Positions 21,191-31,878 of a stretch of DNA of 64,000 nucleotides are shown one piece after another (position 1 is the first letter of the stretch; every line of letters begins with the position of its first letter). Under the pieces are notes generated by a model. The model ran no database searches and was not told the origin of the DNA. It was given only the letters and a program-made list of their open reading frames with translations. A program made the translations under genes and the position numbers. Location: contig OW203721.1 of NCBI GenBank assembly GCA_934045075.1, forward strand, positions 568,001 through 632,000. The letters run 5' to 3'. This DNA comes from Yponomeuta sedellus. Its lineage: Eukaryota; Arthropoda; Insecta; Lepidoptera; Yponomeutidae.

Positions 21191-22496
21191 TACACATAGG
21201 CTGCTACATAATTATGTATGCGGAATCTGGGATTCCAATAATTTTAAACGCAATGTCTGACCTCCATGGTCAAATTCGTTCTTTTTTTAAATACTGACCG
21301 CTAATATTTTTCTCTTATATACGTTAGTGTTTTGATTTTGTTGGGTTTAAAATGTCAAATCGCTGAAAAAATGCAACTCACTCGTGAAAATATTCGTGCC
21401 TTGATTTATTACGATTTTCGACGTGGTTTAACGCAACAACAGTGCGTGGATCAATTAACTTCGACTTTTGGTGGTGAAGCTCCATCAAAAACGACTGTGT
21501 ATCACTGGTTTAGAGAGTTAAATCGCGGGCGCAGTAAGCTCACGGACGAAGTTAAAGAAGGTCGCCCGAAATCGGTGGTTGTGCCACAAAATATTGAAGC
21601 TGTGCGAAAACTAATAATGCAAGACCGCCATGTTACGTATCGCGAGATAGAGGCTATTCTGGGCATATGTATGACGAGCATTCATAGGATATTTATTACA
21701 TGAACATTTGTCTGTAAAAAAAATTTGTTCGCGTTGGATCCCGCACAACTTAACTCAGGATCAAAAAGATGCTCGCGTCGAATGGTGCAAGAAAACCTTA
21801 AACAAATTCAACGGAGGCGACTCAAAATCTGTTTATAATATCTACACAGGTGACGAATCCTGGCTCTACGCGTACGATCCCGAAACTAAACAACAATCAA
21901 CAGTTTGGGTGTTTCAAAATGAGCCGAACCCTACGAAAGTGGCTCGTGCAAAAAGCACTGTAAAGCAAATGTTGGCCTGCTTTTTTGGTATTAATGGCCA
22001 TGTGGCTACAATACCACTGGAGAATCGCAGAACGGTTAATTCGGAGTGGTACACGACCATTTGTTTGCCGGAAGTATTTGAAGAAATACGCCAAAACAAC
22101 CAGCGACGCAGAATCATACTTCACCATGACAATGCCAGCTGTCATACATCTCAGGAAACAAGTACATTTTTGGATGGTCAAAAAATATAATTGATGGGTC
22201 ATCCACCGCACAGCCCTGATTTGGCTCCCAATGATTTCTATTTATTCCCATATGTAAAGAATAAATTACATGGTCAACGATTTTCGACCCGTGAAGATGC
22301 CATAGATGCGTTCAAACAGCACGTTTTGGTGATACCTCAATCAGAGTGGAGAAAGTTTTTTGCAAATTGGTTTCATCGAATGTAAAAGTGCATCGATCAT
22401 AGTGGAGAATACTTTGAAAAACAATAAAAGCATATTTAGCCATATACATTTTTTTATTTTTTCTATTTCGCATTCATAAGTAGCAGCCCTCATATA
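21191..22496 (+). mobile_element. mariner transposon, 1.3 kb, TA target duplication
   Basis: Body 21193-22494. Inverted ends align as TACACATAGGCTGCTACATA against (reverse complement) TATATGAGGGCTGCTACTTA, and TA flanks both sides. The transposase ORF fills the middle. The ends have diverged from each other, so this is an old copy. Confidence 0.85.
21371..22427 (+). pseudogene. mariner transposase, D,D34D, inactivated
   Basis: The N-terminal helix-turn-helix region is readable (GLTQQQCVDQLTSTFGG..TVYHWFRELNRG). The catalytic triad is visible: D in TGDESWLYAYDP, D in ILHHDNASCHTS, and D in SPDLAPND, with 34 residues between the last two. Three lesions break it: a frameshift near 21695, a TAA at 22188-22190 where related proteins have a sense codon, and a TAA at 22383-22385. 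The natural stop would be 22425-22427. I chose the ATG at 21371 as the start by family length (about 350 residues). No function is expected. Confidence 0.85.
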
Positions 22497-22580
22497 CATG
22501 AAATTACACACTAATTTTAATTTAGCGATAACTGGAAATAAATCGTTAGCATATCTGGATTATTTAATATAGAACATAAA

Positions 22581-22665
22581 CTCACGCCTGTATCCCAGAG
22601 GGTAGGCAGAGACTAGGGTCTGCCATTTACCGTGATCCTGACAGATCACTTTCGCTTGGTCAATG
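22581..22665 (-). mobile_element. RTE-like LINE terminus
   Basis: CTCACGCCTGTATCCCAGAG..CCTGACAGATCACTTTCGCTT, antisense of the ORF2 end. It sits 320 bp upstream of the first supported exon. Confidence 0.65.
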
Positions 22666-22984
22666 TTTATTAATTCATTATTTAACATATAATATTATCA
22701 GCATTTTGAATAAACCTTAGAACTTGAACACCGCCATTGCCACGTTTATATATTTAAGTATTTCCTAGAAATAATAAATAAATATCACCTTTAGGTAAAT
22801 AAAAACAAAAGACTGATACTAGCTGTTTGAGTGGTATAAGGGAAAAATAAGGCTGTATTTATGTTTTTTTTATTTCAGTACAGTTATTGTTGATAAGATG
22901 AAATCATGTACTATCTATAGCTGCACTAAACCGTCGATAGCTATGTTAATCCGTAAATTAATGTCTCGGTTTTTCCTGTTTCAG

Positions 22985-23055
22985 GATCTCGAGGAGAGCC
23001 GAAAAGACAGACTTATGGATATGAGCTGAAACCAAGAATGTCGTTTAGAAACTAT
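22985..23055 (+). CDS. Host gene exon A (71 bp), internal
   Basis: A strong polypyrimidine acceptor (GTTTTTCCTGTTTCAG) precedes 22985 and a consensus donor GTAAGTAT follows 23055. One frame is open across the exon: two bases complete a split codon, then SRGEPKRQTYGYELKPRMSF and RNY. The other frames hit stops. The exon ends on a codon boundary (phase 0), which matches the phase-0 start of the next exon at 27059, giving RNY-YDSTYTRSSRD at the join. The incoming intron is phase 1, so at least one more exon lies upstream, probably outside the window. No domain is recognised. cDNA alignment would settle the exon; I have only frame and splice signals. Confidence 0.8.
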
Positions 23056-23067
23056 GTAAGTATCCAT

Positions 23068-23476
23068 TGAAAACCTATTTAGAGGCTAAAAATTCCACCC
23101 ATGCCGGGATTCGAACCCGCGACCTCTGGCTATCCGTGCCAGCGCTCTTCCAATTGAGCTAATGGGCGACTCACCGGCATCAGTGAAATTTCGAACCTAT
23201 TTACACTAGTCTCTGTATTACGTACAGGCAGCGACATCTAGCTTAAGTAAATTGCATCACTTACAGCCCCGACTGCCTACTTTACAGTTAGGTTTTTTAC
23301 ATCGGAATGATATCACTGTCCCCACATGATTATACTATTTTTATTTTTAATGCACTAACCCGTGCTAAGGATAATTTAAAAAAAAAATAGCATCCTAAAT
23401 TTTTAGCCTCTAAATAGGTTTTTAAAATTGTCCTTAGCGGGTTAGTGCATTAAAAATAAAAATAGTAGTATCCATT
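23068..23476 (-). mobile_element. TK element with inverted ends
   Basis: AAAACCTATTTAGAGGC at the left and GCCTCTAAATAGGTTTT at the right. The tRNA-like module is at 23097-23167 on the minus strand, and the spacer at 23170-23340. A second GTTAGTGCATTAAAAAT tail follows the right end. Confidence 0.8.
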
Positions 23477-23771
23477 AAATTAATATGCTGAAAAAAAATT
23501 ATAGTTCTAAGTAACGAGCGTTGTTGGAGAAAACATGTCTTAGTATATTTTATCATTGAATTCAAATTCAATGATTTTATTATGTGTTTTCGCTACATAA
23601 GTAGAAGGCATCCGCTGTAAATCAGCGCCGTGGCCCAACCATGGCATAAAGCTGACGAGACCTTTTTGGTAGATTTACATGTAATAATGATTAACTTTTA
23701 ACATGTTAACAAATTAAAACCTAATCGTTTATTTTATTGTAATTTTATATGCCAAATAAAGATTCGATATC

Positions 23772-23838
23772 GATCGATATCAACCCTTATATGTACCTAC
23801 TACTGGGGCACGGGTCTCTTACTGCATCGCAGGAAGGT
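23772..23838 (-). mobile_element. S5 SINE 3'-terminal fragment
   Basis: ATCGATATCAACCCTTATATG..GCACGGGTCTCTTACTGCAT: only the 3'-most 67 bp of the element, an extreme 5' truncation. Confidence 0.65.
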
Positions 23839-24485
23839 ATAATAAATAAACATTATTCAGAAGTTAAAAATGAAAAATTGCTTATTTAACAGTAGAGATA
23901 CATAAATAACCTGAACGTTTTACATGTAATTAGTTTAAAAATGTAAGTGACGCAGTTAAACTCTAACAGCCTTACTAATAAACTTGGTGTAAGTATTGTA
24001 TAACTGTGCAATGTTTTGTCTCTTTTCTTCCAACTGAAAATTACATTCAAATGACGTGGACAAAGCACTGTGTAACTATACCAGGCTTATACGGTGTTCA
24101 TTAGCCTTACTCTTAAAGAAGCGGTATCACACCAAATTCTACCGCTCCGTTCTACCACCCTAAAGTTGGGCCTTGCCTGAATTAAATGATTAACACTAAT
24201 AATAAAATTATGTTCATTTTCAAACTTACAGTAGCAATACCACCTTCTAACTGTGAAGGAAAACATCGTGAGGAAACGCCGGATCTCACCTGAACACGAG
24301 TAGTCACTTGGAAGTGTATTTTTCTGGTGGATGGGTGAGGCTCAGCACCAGCACTCGACTTCCTCGTCTAGGGGAATCATGTCTGTTTACAATGCCGAAG
24401 ACGTGGACGGTGATCCAGAGGCGGCTGGAGTACATTTTTACAAATAGCCTCACTCGGGATGTATTTTCGTTTTCGTGATACGAAT

Positions 24486-24686
24486 GTGAGTGGAAGGGCT
24501 GGTAAGGGACGTCCCAGGCGGAAATACATCAACCAAATAGGTAATTTATTAGCCAAGGGGAACATAAAAAGTACCCGGAACCGGCGTGCGTGCATGCAAG
24601 GACTTATGAACGTTGATGAAGCGAAGGTGATCTGTCAGGATGGTGACAAGTGGCAGTCCCTGGTCTCTTCCTACCCCTATGATACG
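24486..24686 (+). mobile_element. RTE-like LINE 3' end
   Basis: Encodes GRPRRKYINQIGNLLAKGNI and STRNRRACMQGLMNVDEA through WQSLVSSYP. The terminal stop region is altered. Confidence 0.75.
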
Positions 24687-24732
24687 CTGTTACTATAGCA
24701 CAGGGTATCTTAGATTGGACAAGTGAGATATA

Positions 24733-24990
24733 TGGAGCGGTGGTAGCGGAGCGGTGTAAACGCCGGCTTCTCAATCGGGAGGTCGTGGGTTCGAACCCCG
24801 GCATGTACCAATGACTTTGTTTTCTAAGTTATGTACATTTGTCAAATTATAGTAGCAATACTACTCGCTGACTGTGAAGGAAAACATCGTAAGGAAACCC
24901 TAGTGTCTGAGGTGTTAGCGTACCTCAGCGCTTGCTACGTACAATGGCCCAACTATGAGGCTAAGTGCGGAAATCTCAGGTCTAACTAAC
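24733..24990 (+). mobile_element. tRNA-headed SINE, complete head and core
   Basis: A box (TAGCGGAGCGGT) and perfect B box (GGTTCGAACCCC) in a tRNA-like head at 24735-24806. Then ATGTACCAATGACTTTG and the core GTGAAGGAAAACATCGTAAG. It shares head type with 37336-37560. Confidence 0.8.
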
Positions 24991-25643
24991 TATATGGTAG
25001 TTATTGTTACTAATTGCACTACCCGGTTATACCCGGGGTAAAGGTTAATGAGGTTATATATAGATACTAGCAACGTAAAATGGTTCAGATTGCGACCCAT
25101 CCCTAACAGCACAAGGGGGGGGGTCAGTTGCCTCGAGGTAAGCCAGTTGCCAAGGTGGTCTAAGTTGGTAACCCATTCAGATGAACCTCACTAGGTGGAG
25201 CTATGCTCTGAGTCCGAACTGATCCGTACATGGATTAATATCAAAACAACACAAGGGTTCATTAAAAGCGATAGCTACTTCTGCAGTGCTGTATTGGTTG
25301 CATAACTCGTTATGCAGCTGTAAGAAGTAATTTCCTACTGCAAACTGGCTGGTACTGCGTTAGTCTTTATTCACAACAGAATGCTCAGTTTCTGCGGAAT
25401 TCCGACCACTTTGCTCTTTTTGAGTGCAGAAATAGAGATCTTGCTGGTCGTGTCAACGCGCCGCCTCTAAATCTTGCGATGAACTGTCCGACGTGTGGTT
25501 CTAATTACCTGGGGCATAATCTGCAATATGAGTTTGGCACCTATCGCAGTCAGACCTAGCATCATCAAATGTCACGCTTCCGAAATTTATTCCCGGCTTC
25601 CCGTACACCTACAATCCATTAATCTACTGCAAGGCAATACAGA

Positions 25644-26029
25644 AGCGCCCGTGGCCTAGTCGAACCGAGTGGTTGGAATCAAAAACTCGGTTCGACTACT
25701 TGAGTTAAGCAACAACAGCCGCGGTCAGGTGCAGGATGGGTGACCGTCTCGTGACTATTGCTAGTGGCATTTTTCCGAGCCATACCGTGTTTTGCAAGGC
25801 ACGTTAAGCCGTTGGTTCCGACTGTGATGTAATGGCAGTCGTTAAGCCATGTCTGAGGTCTTATGGGCGGCTTGATAACTTCTGACAGTAAGGCCCGCCA
25901 CTATCTTACATTTCTCCACTTTGCCCCGGACTTGGCCCCCGTGGTGGAGTATGACCTAACCTTCCTGCGACGCAGGAAGAGACCCGTGCCGGTGCCCCAG
26001 CAGTGGGGTCATACAAGGGTTGATATCGA
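25644..26029 (+). mobile_element. S5 SINE, full length, in the host intron
   Basis: Head GCGCCCGTGGCCTAGTCG, with an extra CGGTTCGACTAC insertion before TTGAGTTAAGCAACAAC. The body and terminus CAAGGGTTGATATCGAAG are intact. Same strand as the host gene. Confidence 0.8.
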
Positions 26030-26050
26030 AGGCATTAATAAGCTGCTAAG

Positions 26051-26137
26051 CGTGGTGGAGAATGGCTTAACCTTCCTGCGATTCAGGAAGGGATCTGTGC
26101 CCCATCAGTGGAAACTGGGAATATAAGGGTCGATATC
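26051..26137 (+). mobile_element. Second S5 3' end directly after the first
   Basis: GTGGTGGAGAATGGCTTAACC..AGGAAGGGATCTGTGCCCCA..AAGGGTCGATATC repeats the last 85 bp of the S5 element 20 bp after the full copy ends. Either an independent truncated insertion into the tail or a template jump. Confidence 0.65.
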
Positions 26138-27058
26138 AATCATCGATATACTGATTATTAGTGTACGAGAAATCGGAAATATGTATAATTCAATTCAATT
26201 TAGTTATTTTTTTTCATTCTGGAAACAAAATGTTTCCTTAATAAATGTCAAAGTTGCAGTTTCACAATTAATCGATTATTTTTAAAGTAAGTTATTTTTT
26301 TAAACAGTAAAGAAATTCTCAAATTATCAGTAGAGTAATAAAAAAGCTTTTTAATGAAATTAGCTAAAAGCTCATCAGTTTAATGATTATATCCCGTATT
26401 AGAAAAACCGTTAGCTAAATTCCTTACCTTTCCTTTCCTTTCAATTCCTTTTATTTATTATCCCAAATAAGAAAGAGACGCTATGTATAAAATCTTCAGC
26501 CATACCGCTTGAGAGCATTATTTTGAAGAGTATGGCTTCCTTCGATGGCTCTTCAGAGGCGTTGTTAGGACGGTTGACAAAAGTGCTAAATTTTTCCAAG
26601 CATCTATTCTTATTACTACAAAGAAACGTAAATGTATGGTGGCTGTTGCATAGTACCACAAAATGAAAGAAATAACCGATGACTGGTACGCGTGGAGGAT
26701 GCTGCACAGACACTCGTAAATATAATGAGGATTCATATTACGCCAGACCGGAATACCTCAGGCGCATCGATGCAAGTGAAAATAGTCCTTATACACTTAT
26801 TTAATATGGCCCAGGCAAAATTACTCGGTTGCAGCCTAGGCGCGGGTCAGTGCCCAGGGTAACAGTCACTAGCGTTTTATGCCGGCGTAAGGCCTCTCAA
26901 CCCTCGCCACTGCGATGTGCTCAGTCTGACCCATGACAAGTCTCAGCTGTGTCGCAATCGTACCTCCATGGCCAAGCTTAGCGAAAGCTTGATCCAGGCC
27001 CGTGGTAATGCGGTAAAACCTTAATTTTACTATAACATAATGTCTTTTCTCGTTCCAG

Positions 27059-30000
27059 TATGACTCGACGTACACGCGCAGCAGCCGTGACACTGGGCGC
27101 AGCACCCCGGGCACCCCCGCTCCCGCCACTGTCACCGCCAAGTACCTTACACCCACTAGCTCCTACAAGACATCCAGCATTCCCGTCAGGCGAGACCACT
27201 CCAGCACCCGAGAGGAAACTCCGATATCAGCAATAGCCAACCGATACAGCAGCTATGGCAAAAAAGACGAGAAACCGAGCAAGTACGACAGCTACACGAA
27301 AAAGGACGATAAGCCGATAACAAAATATGATAGTTACATCAAAAATGAGGACAAGCCCACTAAATATGAAAGTTATACAAAGAAAGAGGAGAAACCGACG
27401 AGTAAATACGATAAGAAAGACTACACAAAGCTATCGCTACCGAGTTTGAGCAACAACAGAAGCCGAGACGTAAGCCCAGTGTCTACCTCTTCTAAGTACA
27501 GCCTCAGCAGATCTTCCAGGCATACAAGCCCAGAAAGGAAGACCAAGACAAGTATAAAACCCAGGAGTCCAGACCCAAACTCCATTGATCGAGACAAAGA
27601 CATTCCAAGCAAGACTGACAAGTCATACACCAGCCTATCCAGCTACAAATTGTACCCAAGGTCCTCCAGTTATACCCGGCCTTCTTCTAGAGCTGAGGTC
27701 AAGGCAGAACCAGTTAGCATCAATAGATACGCTATAGCGAACCGACTTTCTTCTTCTTCAGGTTACTTGAGAAGCCCGTCCGTCGAAAAGACAAGATCTT
27801 CTGTTTCACCTATTACACATCTGGAATCACCTAAAGCAGAGTTAGACAAATCCGCATCACCTACGGTGCCTGTGATAGTAGAGGACAAAAACGCCGAAGA
27901 TGAAGTAGAAAATGATAATAAAAATAGCGACAAAAGTAGCAACGAAGAGGACGAAATCGATGAAAATGAAACAGAATCGGTAACTGTAATAACAAGACAT
28001 ACGTCCCCGACACCACCTGGATCTTCTGTCTACGTTAGAGCTAGGAGAGCAGATATGGCAAAAACTATAGAAAAGACTGTAACTAGATTGAAAAGAAGAC
28101 CTAAAATGTTCGACAAAGAAATTCAATCTGATAAGTTAGATGATTCAACCAGATCTAGCCGTTTCGGAAGTACAGCTAGAGCAGCAGTTAACACCTGGTC
28201 TTTATATACGCCCACTCTTAGTAGCTACACAGGATATGCGGGTAGGTACTCCACGCAATATTCCACAATGAGGGAAAATAACACTCCTGGCTACGAAAGA
28301 AGTAGTCGAAGTCGCAGCACGGAACCGAAAGATGTACCATTAGGTTCCAGTACTTATCCTGAACCCAAAGAAAAGGAGTATAAAACAACCGTTAGCAATT
28401 TTACGAATAACAATAAAGCAGAAGTTAATCCAGAGATTGTAACTGTTTACGAACATGATAAAGATGACGAGACGTCAGAAATTATCATAAATGTAAATCT
28501 AAAGCTAAAAAAAGCCACAAATAGTCCACTTGTTGTAACGTCACAGGCTGAGTTAGTCTCTCCAGAAATAACAATAACAAATAGCCAACTGCCTCAGTTG
28601 CCTCCTCTAGCTCCCAAAGCTGAAGGAGTGGCAAAGGTCAAAAAGGTCAAAGCCAGGAAATCCAGCGCAGATTCGTCGTCTGACTCTAGTTCATCATCGA
28701 AAAAGAAAATCGTAAAGAAGGGAAGCAAATCCGTTAGCTCTACTGATTCAGACCAGGCCAGTGAATCTAAAGAAAAGTTGCCAATTTCCTCACTATCAGC
28801 ACCAAAGACTGCAAGCAAAAACTCGTCAATCACAAATATAATCAATGGTCAAATAAGCCCCAAACATTCCAAATCTCGTGAAAGTAAAAGCCCGGAATCC
28901 TCCAGCACTAGCACACTTTCAACTCAATCCTCAGTTAGCGAAGATGAACAGAGCAAGTCTAAGACCAACGAGATTTCTAGAACATCAGCAGATGAGGCAT
29001 CAATACCCACAGATAGATCTGGTAAGCAGCCATCACCTTCGAAGAACGAAGGTGCAGAAGAAGCTAAGTCATTTTTAATTCGAGCACTAGCACCTGTAAC
29101 TAACCTTTTCAAACGTCATCAAGACTCTGGAGACTCACGGTGGCTAGAAGGATCTACTTCAGAATCCACAGGAAAAGATGTCTCAAATCTTGTCACTGAG
29201 AGCGACCGATCAAACAAGAACAAAAGTAACAACACTGACAATATTGTGGCATCGAATGATGATCATGTGGTAAAACTCAAAGCCATAAGGCATATTGAGT
29301 CTGGCGAAAGGGCTTGGTGGTTGGATTCAGATTCTGAGAAAAAATCTAACAATGCTACTACACCAAACGAAAAACAGTATTCTCCTTCGGATAAAAATAT
29401 TCCGAGAAAGATAAGACATATCGAATCAGGGGAGAGAGCTTGGTGGCTAGAAGCCAATGGCAGCAGTGAAAGTAAAGTAGAAACACAATCGACGCAAACC
29501 ACTGAAACTTCAGACAAACCGTTAAAAAAATGTAAGTTCGCTGATGACGAAAAGCCGTGGTGGTTGGACACCAATGCAAAAATTCCAAAGGGTATAGAAC
29601 GTCTCACGCCACCCAGAAAATCTTCCAGTGAGAGTGAAAAGAGCGAAAAGTTCGATTTCTTTAAAGTCCGCCATATTGAATCAGGAGAAAAGAAAGACTG
29701 GTGGCAAACGAGCAGCGAGAACTCCTCCCTCAAACCTGACAATCAGAACAGTTGGAGTAAAAGTGACTCAGACCAAAAAAACTTCCCTCTTCGCCGCATA
29801 AGTCATGTAGAGTCTGGCGAACGACCCTGGTGGTTATCAAGCTCCAAGAACATTCCAGAAGGAATTGAAAAACTGCCGACACCACCGCCGCAAGACAGTG
29901 ATTCTTCCGACTCTGAGGAAGTCCAAGTCTACGAGCCTCCATCAACAATCCCACCATTCCCTTTGAACCTTCCTGACGATGAGCCTCTCGGTGACCGGAG

Positions 30001-30318
30001 AAGCCCTGAGGGCTTAGAGACGCCACGGGAGCAAGAAAACTACCGAGGCCGGGTGTCCCCTTACGAGAATAATAGACAAAATCGCCGAAGGGGTTCCAGT
30101 CACTTGTACCAGAAGGAGAAGTACATCTCTCGGTATACGGACATAGATGACATCCTCGGCACGTGCAGTCAGATCTACAGTCCGTTCATGGACTCGCTGT
30201 TGGCGCGGCGCTCAGGGCAGCAGGAGGACGATTCGGAGTGCGAGGAGATTGACTCCACTCAAGTGAAGATACACGACAGCACGGCGCAGCGGCCGGTCAT
30301 CAAGAAGCTGAGGAGCAG
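27059..30318 (+). CDS. Host gene exon B: large disordered Ser-rich protein segment
   Basis: An open frame of 1,086 codons starts right after the acceptor TTTTCTCGTTCCAG (first residues YDSTYTRSSRDTGRSTPGTP). The frame ends at a donor AG/GTGTGT at 30318; the apparent stop at 30341-30343 lies in the intron. Order of parts: Ser/Thr/Pro-rich start; tandem KYDSYTKK repeats (27245-27425); Ser-Pro and RS-like sites (27450-27860); an acidic stretch (27885-27975); KTIEKTVTRLKRRPKMFDKE (about 28060-28125); a Ser/Lys tract (28640-28740); six RHIESGExxWWL motifs (29114-29839); a Pro/Asp-rich tail; and a more ordered-looking end, YISRYTDIDDILGTCSQIYS (from 30121). Phospho-like motifs such as ERLTPPRKS are frequent. 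No enzyme fold, signal peptide or membrane segment is visible. The product is probably a cytoskeletal or scaffold-type protein by composition alone. I do not recognise the gene. Confidence 0.9.
27245..27425 (+). repeat. Protein-coding tandem repeat, KYDSYxKKxxKP
   Basis: Within exon B the units read YSSYGKKDEKPS, KYDSYTKKDDKPIT, KYDSYIKNEDKPT, KYESYTKKEEKPTS and KYDKKDYTK. Each is 12-14 residues, alternating Tyr pairs with Lys/Asp/Glu. The DNA units have drifted at third positions, so selection may be holding the peptide pattern. Confidence 0.8.
29114..29839 (+). repeat. Six spaced RH[IV]ESGExxWWL motifs in exon B
   Basis: Copies start at 29114 (RHQDSGDSRWLE, degenerate), 29288 (RHIESGERAWWLD), 29414 (RHIESGERAWWLE), 29531 (CKFADDEKPWWLD, degenerate N-side), 29669 (RHIESGEKKDWWQ) and 29801 (RISHVESGERPWWLS). 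Spacing is 117-174 bp. Copies 4 and 6 are followed by IPKGIERLTPP and IPEGIEKLPTPP, so the duplicated unit is longer than the core motif. Confidence 0.9.
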
Positions 30319-30818
30319 GTGTGTATATAAATTTAGGAGATAGAGAACTTGAAGTGAAAGTCACCTATTTTTAGAGATTCCTATCCAAAAGGTGAAATAT
30401 TCAAAGGCTATCAGTCTGATTGGCGTAAAAAGGGCATTATCACTCCAACCGTACCCTCGTATAGTAATAGTCTTTAGTTGATAATTTACAGCACATTTGA
30501 TACAATGGTGGATTTCCCAGCAATAATAAAAAATAAAGGATAAGCTGAGTGCAGGGATTGACATGTCTCAAATCGCCTAGTGGTTTTATTCAATATGTTT
30601 AGGTTAATTGAACATAGTAGGTATATAAAACATAATATTTTATTCTGTTTTCGATCAGCCCTAGTGTTTTTTTGGATATTGCCATAAATCCCAATAGTTA
30701 GTTAAAGGCATGAACACTTGTACAGTTTTAAAATTAAAATGGTTATGCTTACAATTAACTAAGAATTTAACAAAATTGTATGGAGTGCCCTCCACATTAA
30801 GAACTAAGAAAAAGTACA

Positions 30819-30993
30819 ATTACTTTAATAATTAAGGTATTTTCTAAGGTTAACATGAGCACTAGACGTAACTCAAGTATCGTGGTCTCGGAAGACTCGA
30901 CCACGTCTTGTGTCGAAGCGTCGGAAAATTGTAGAAATGTAAAATTAAATGAGTAAAATCTTTGTAAATACAGTTTTTATTACTTTGATAATT
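30819..30993 (+). mobile_element. Foldback-family retroposon, short form with TSD
   Basis: Body 30834-30978 (145 bp): GGTTAACATGAGCACTAGAC, TCGTGGTCTCGG, GCGTCGGAAAATTGT and a terminal TACAGTTTTT. Flanked by 15-bp repeats ATTACTTTAATAATT and ATTACTTTGATAATT (one mismatch). It lacks the inverted second arm of the copies at 12943 and 38145. Confidence 0.75.
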
Positions 30994-31020
30994 TTTAGCG
31001 AAATTTTTAAATCGCACAAA

Positions 31021-31165
31021 AGACTTCGCCCTCCGACTAGGTGGGATGACGATCTGCGAAAAACTGCAGGCAGATGCTGGATGCGGCAAGCTGAAAACAG
31101 GGCGCTATGGCGCTCATAAGGGGGGGCTATGGTCCAGCAGTGGACTGGTACAGCCTAACGACGAC
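31021..31165 (+). mobile_element. LINE RT 3' end
   Basis: CGCCCTCCGACTAGGTGGGA..AGATGCTGGATGCGGCAAG..GGTCCAGCAGTGGACTGG. This is the ORF2 terminus (PPTRWDDDL-type residues) of the same family as 50690-50962. Inside the host intron. Confidence 0.7.
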
Positions 31166-31878
31166 AAAAGACTTGCACAATTATTTTAATACTCATATTG
31201 GTTAGCAAAATTATTAAAACAACTATTGTCTGTTTGGCTGTCTAATAACTTGCGATTTATTTGAATTGCTGTAAAAAGTATCACGCCGGTCGTGATTCAG
31301 TCCTTAAAACTGAACTCACTTTTAACGTGTGAAAACTGAACTCGCAAACTTCCTCTGGGTTCTAAGTCAGCCAAAGGCAGCAAGGTAAAGATAATAAATA
31401 CAATTGACAAACATGGTGAGGTTATACCGTGGCCTTGAAATTGAAATTGAAAAATGGTTTAATTATCGCAAAAACATACAAAAATGGAGTATCGTAACAA
31501 AAACTAAAAGACGGCCAAATCCGGGGCGGGTCCTTACTAAACGAGCTGATTAAAACAATTTTCCTTTCGTTCAGTTAGAAGGACTAAATACAATGTTGCT
31601 TTTTTATTGTTAAATATTTCTATATCATTTCTGTTACTGTAATTTCTGTGTACAATAAAGAATATTCTATCTTCTACGAGTATGATCTACCCTCACAGCG
31701 TGACTTGCATTTGGCCGGTTTTTTCATCATCTAAGGTCTAGCAGTAAGTTGTCAGGTGGATCAGAAAGACTGTCAGAATTAGTCAGGTAGACCGAGAACA
31801 ACTAATTTTCCGCGCCTGTATATTGTACTAAAATCATTGCTATTGAAGTGTACAATATATGATTTATTTCATTTTCAG

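Larger units (their letters stand above)
23056..27058 (+). other. Intron between exons A and B (4,003 bp, phase 0)
   Basis: Bounded by GTAAGTAT and TTTTCTCGTTCCAG. It carries a TK element that starts only about 15 bp inside the donor, an S5 scrap, a SINE core scrap (24230-24290), an RTE-like LINE end, a tRNA SINE and a full S5 SINE. 24990-25640 and 26140-27040 hold nothing I can name. A minus-strand ORF at 26441-26713 shows no domain. Confidence 0.75.
30319..31878 (+). other. Intron between exons B and C (1,560 bp, phase 2)
   Basis: GTGTGTAT donor and TTTATTTCATTTTCAG acceptor. Contains a short copy of the foldback-family retroposon and a LINE 3' end. 30340-30810 and 31170-31860 are unassigned, apart from a GTACAATAAAGAATATTCT scrap at 31650. 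Confidence 0.75.

Noticed and set aside
26441..26736. Minus-strand ORFs of 90 and 72 codons in the host intron
   Set aside because: No domain, no splice or promoter context, and overlapping in different frames.
27446..27448. TTG as a start codon for the large ORF
   Set aside because: The frame is open without a break back to a strong splice acceptor at 27058, and TTG starts are not expected here.
30319..30343. Stop codon ending the large ORF at 30341-30343
   Set aside because: An AG/GTGTGT donor at 30318 and an in-frame microexon at 31879 fit better, so the stop lies in an intron.
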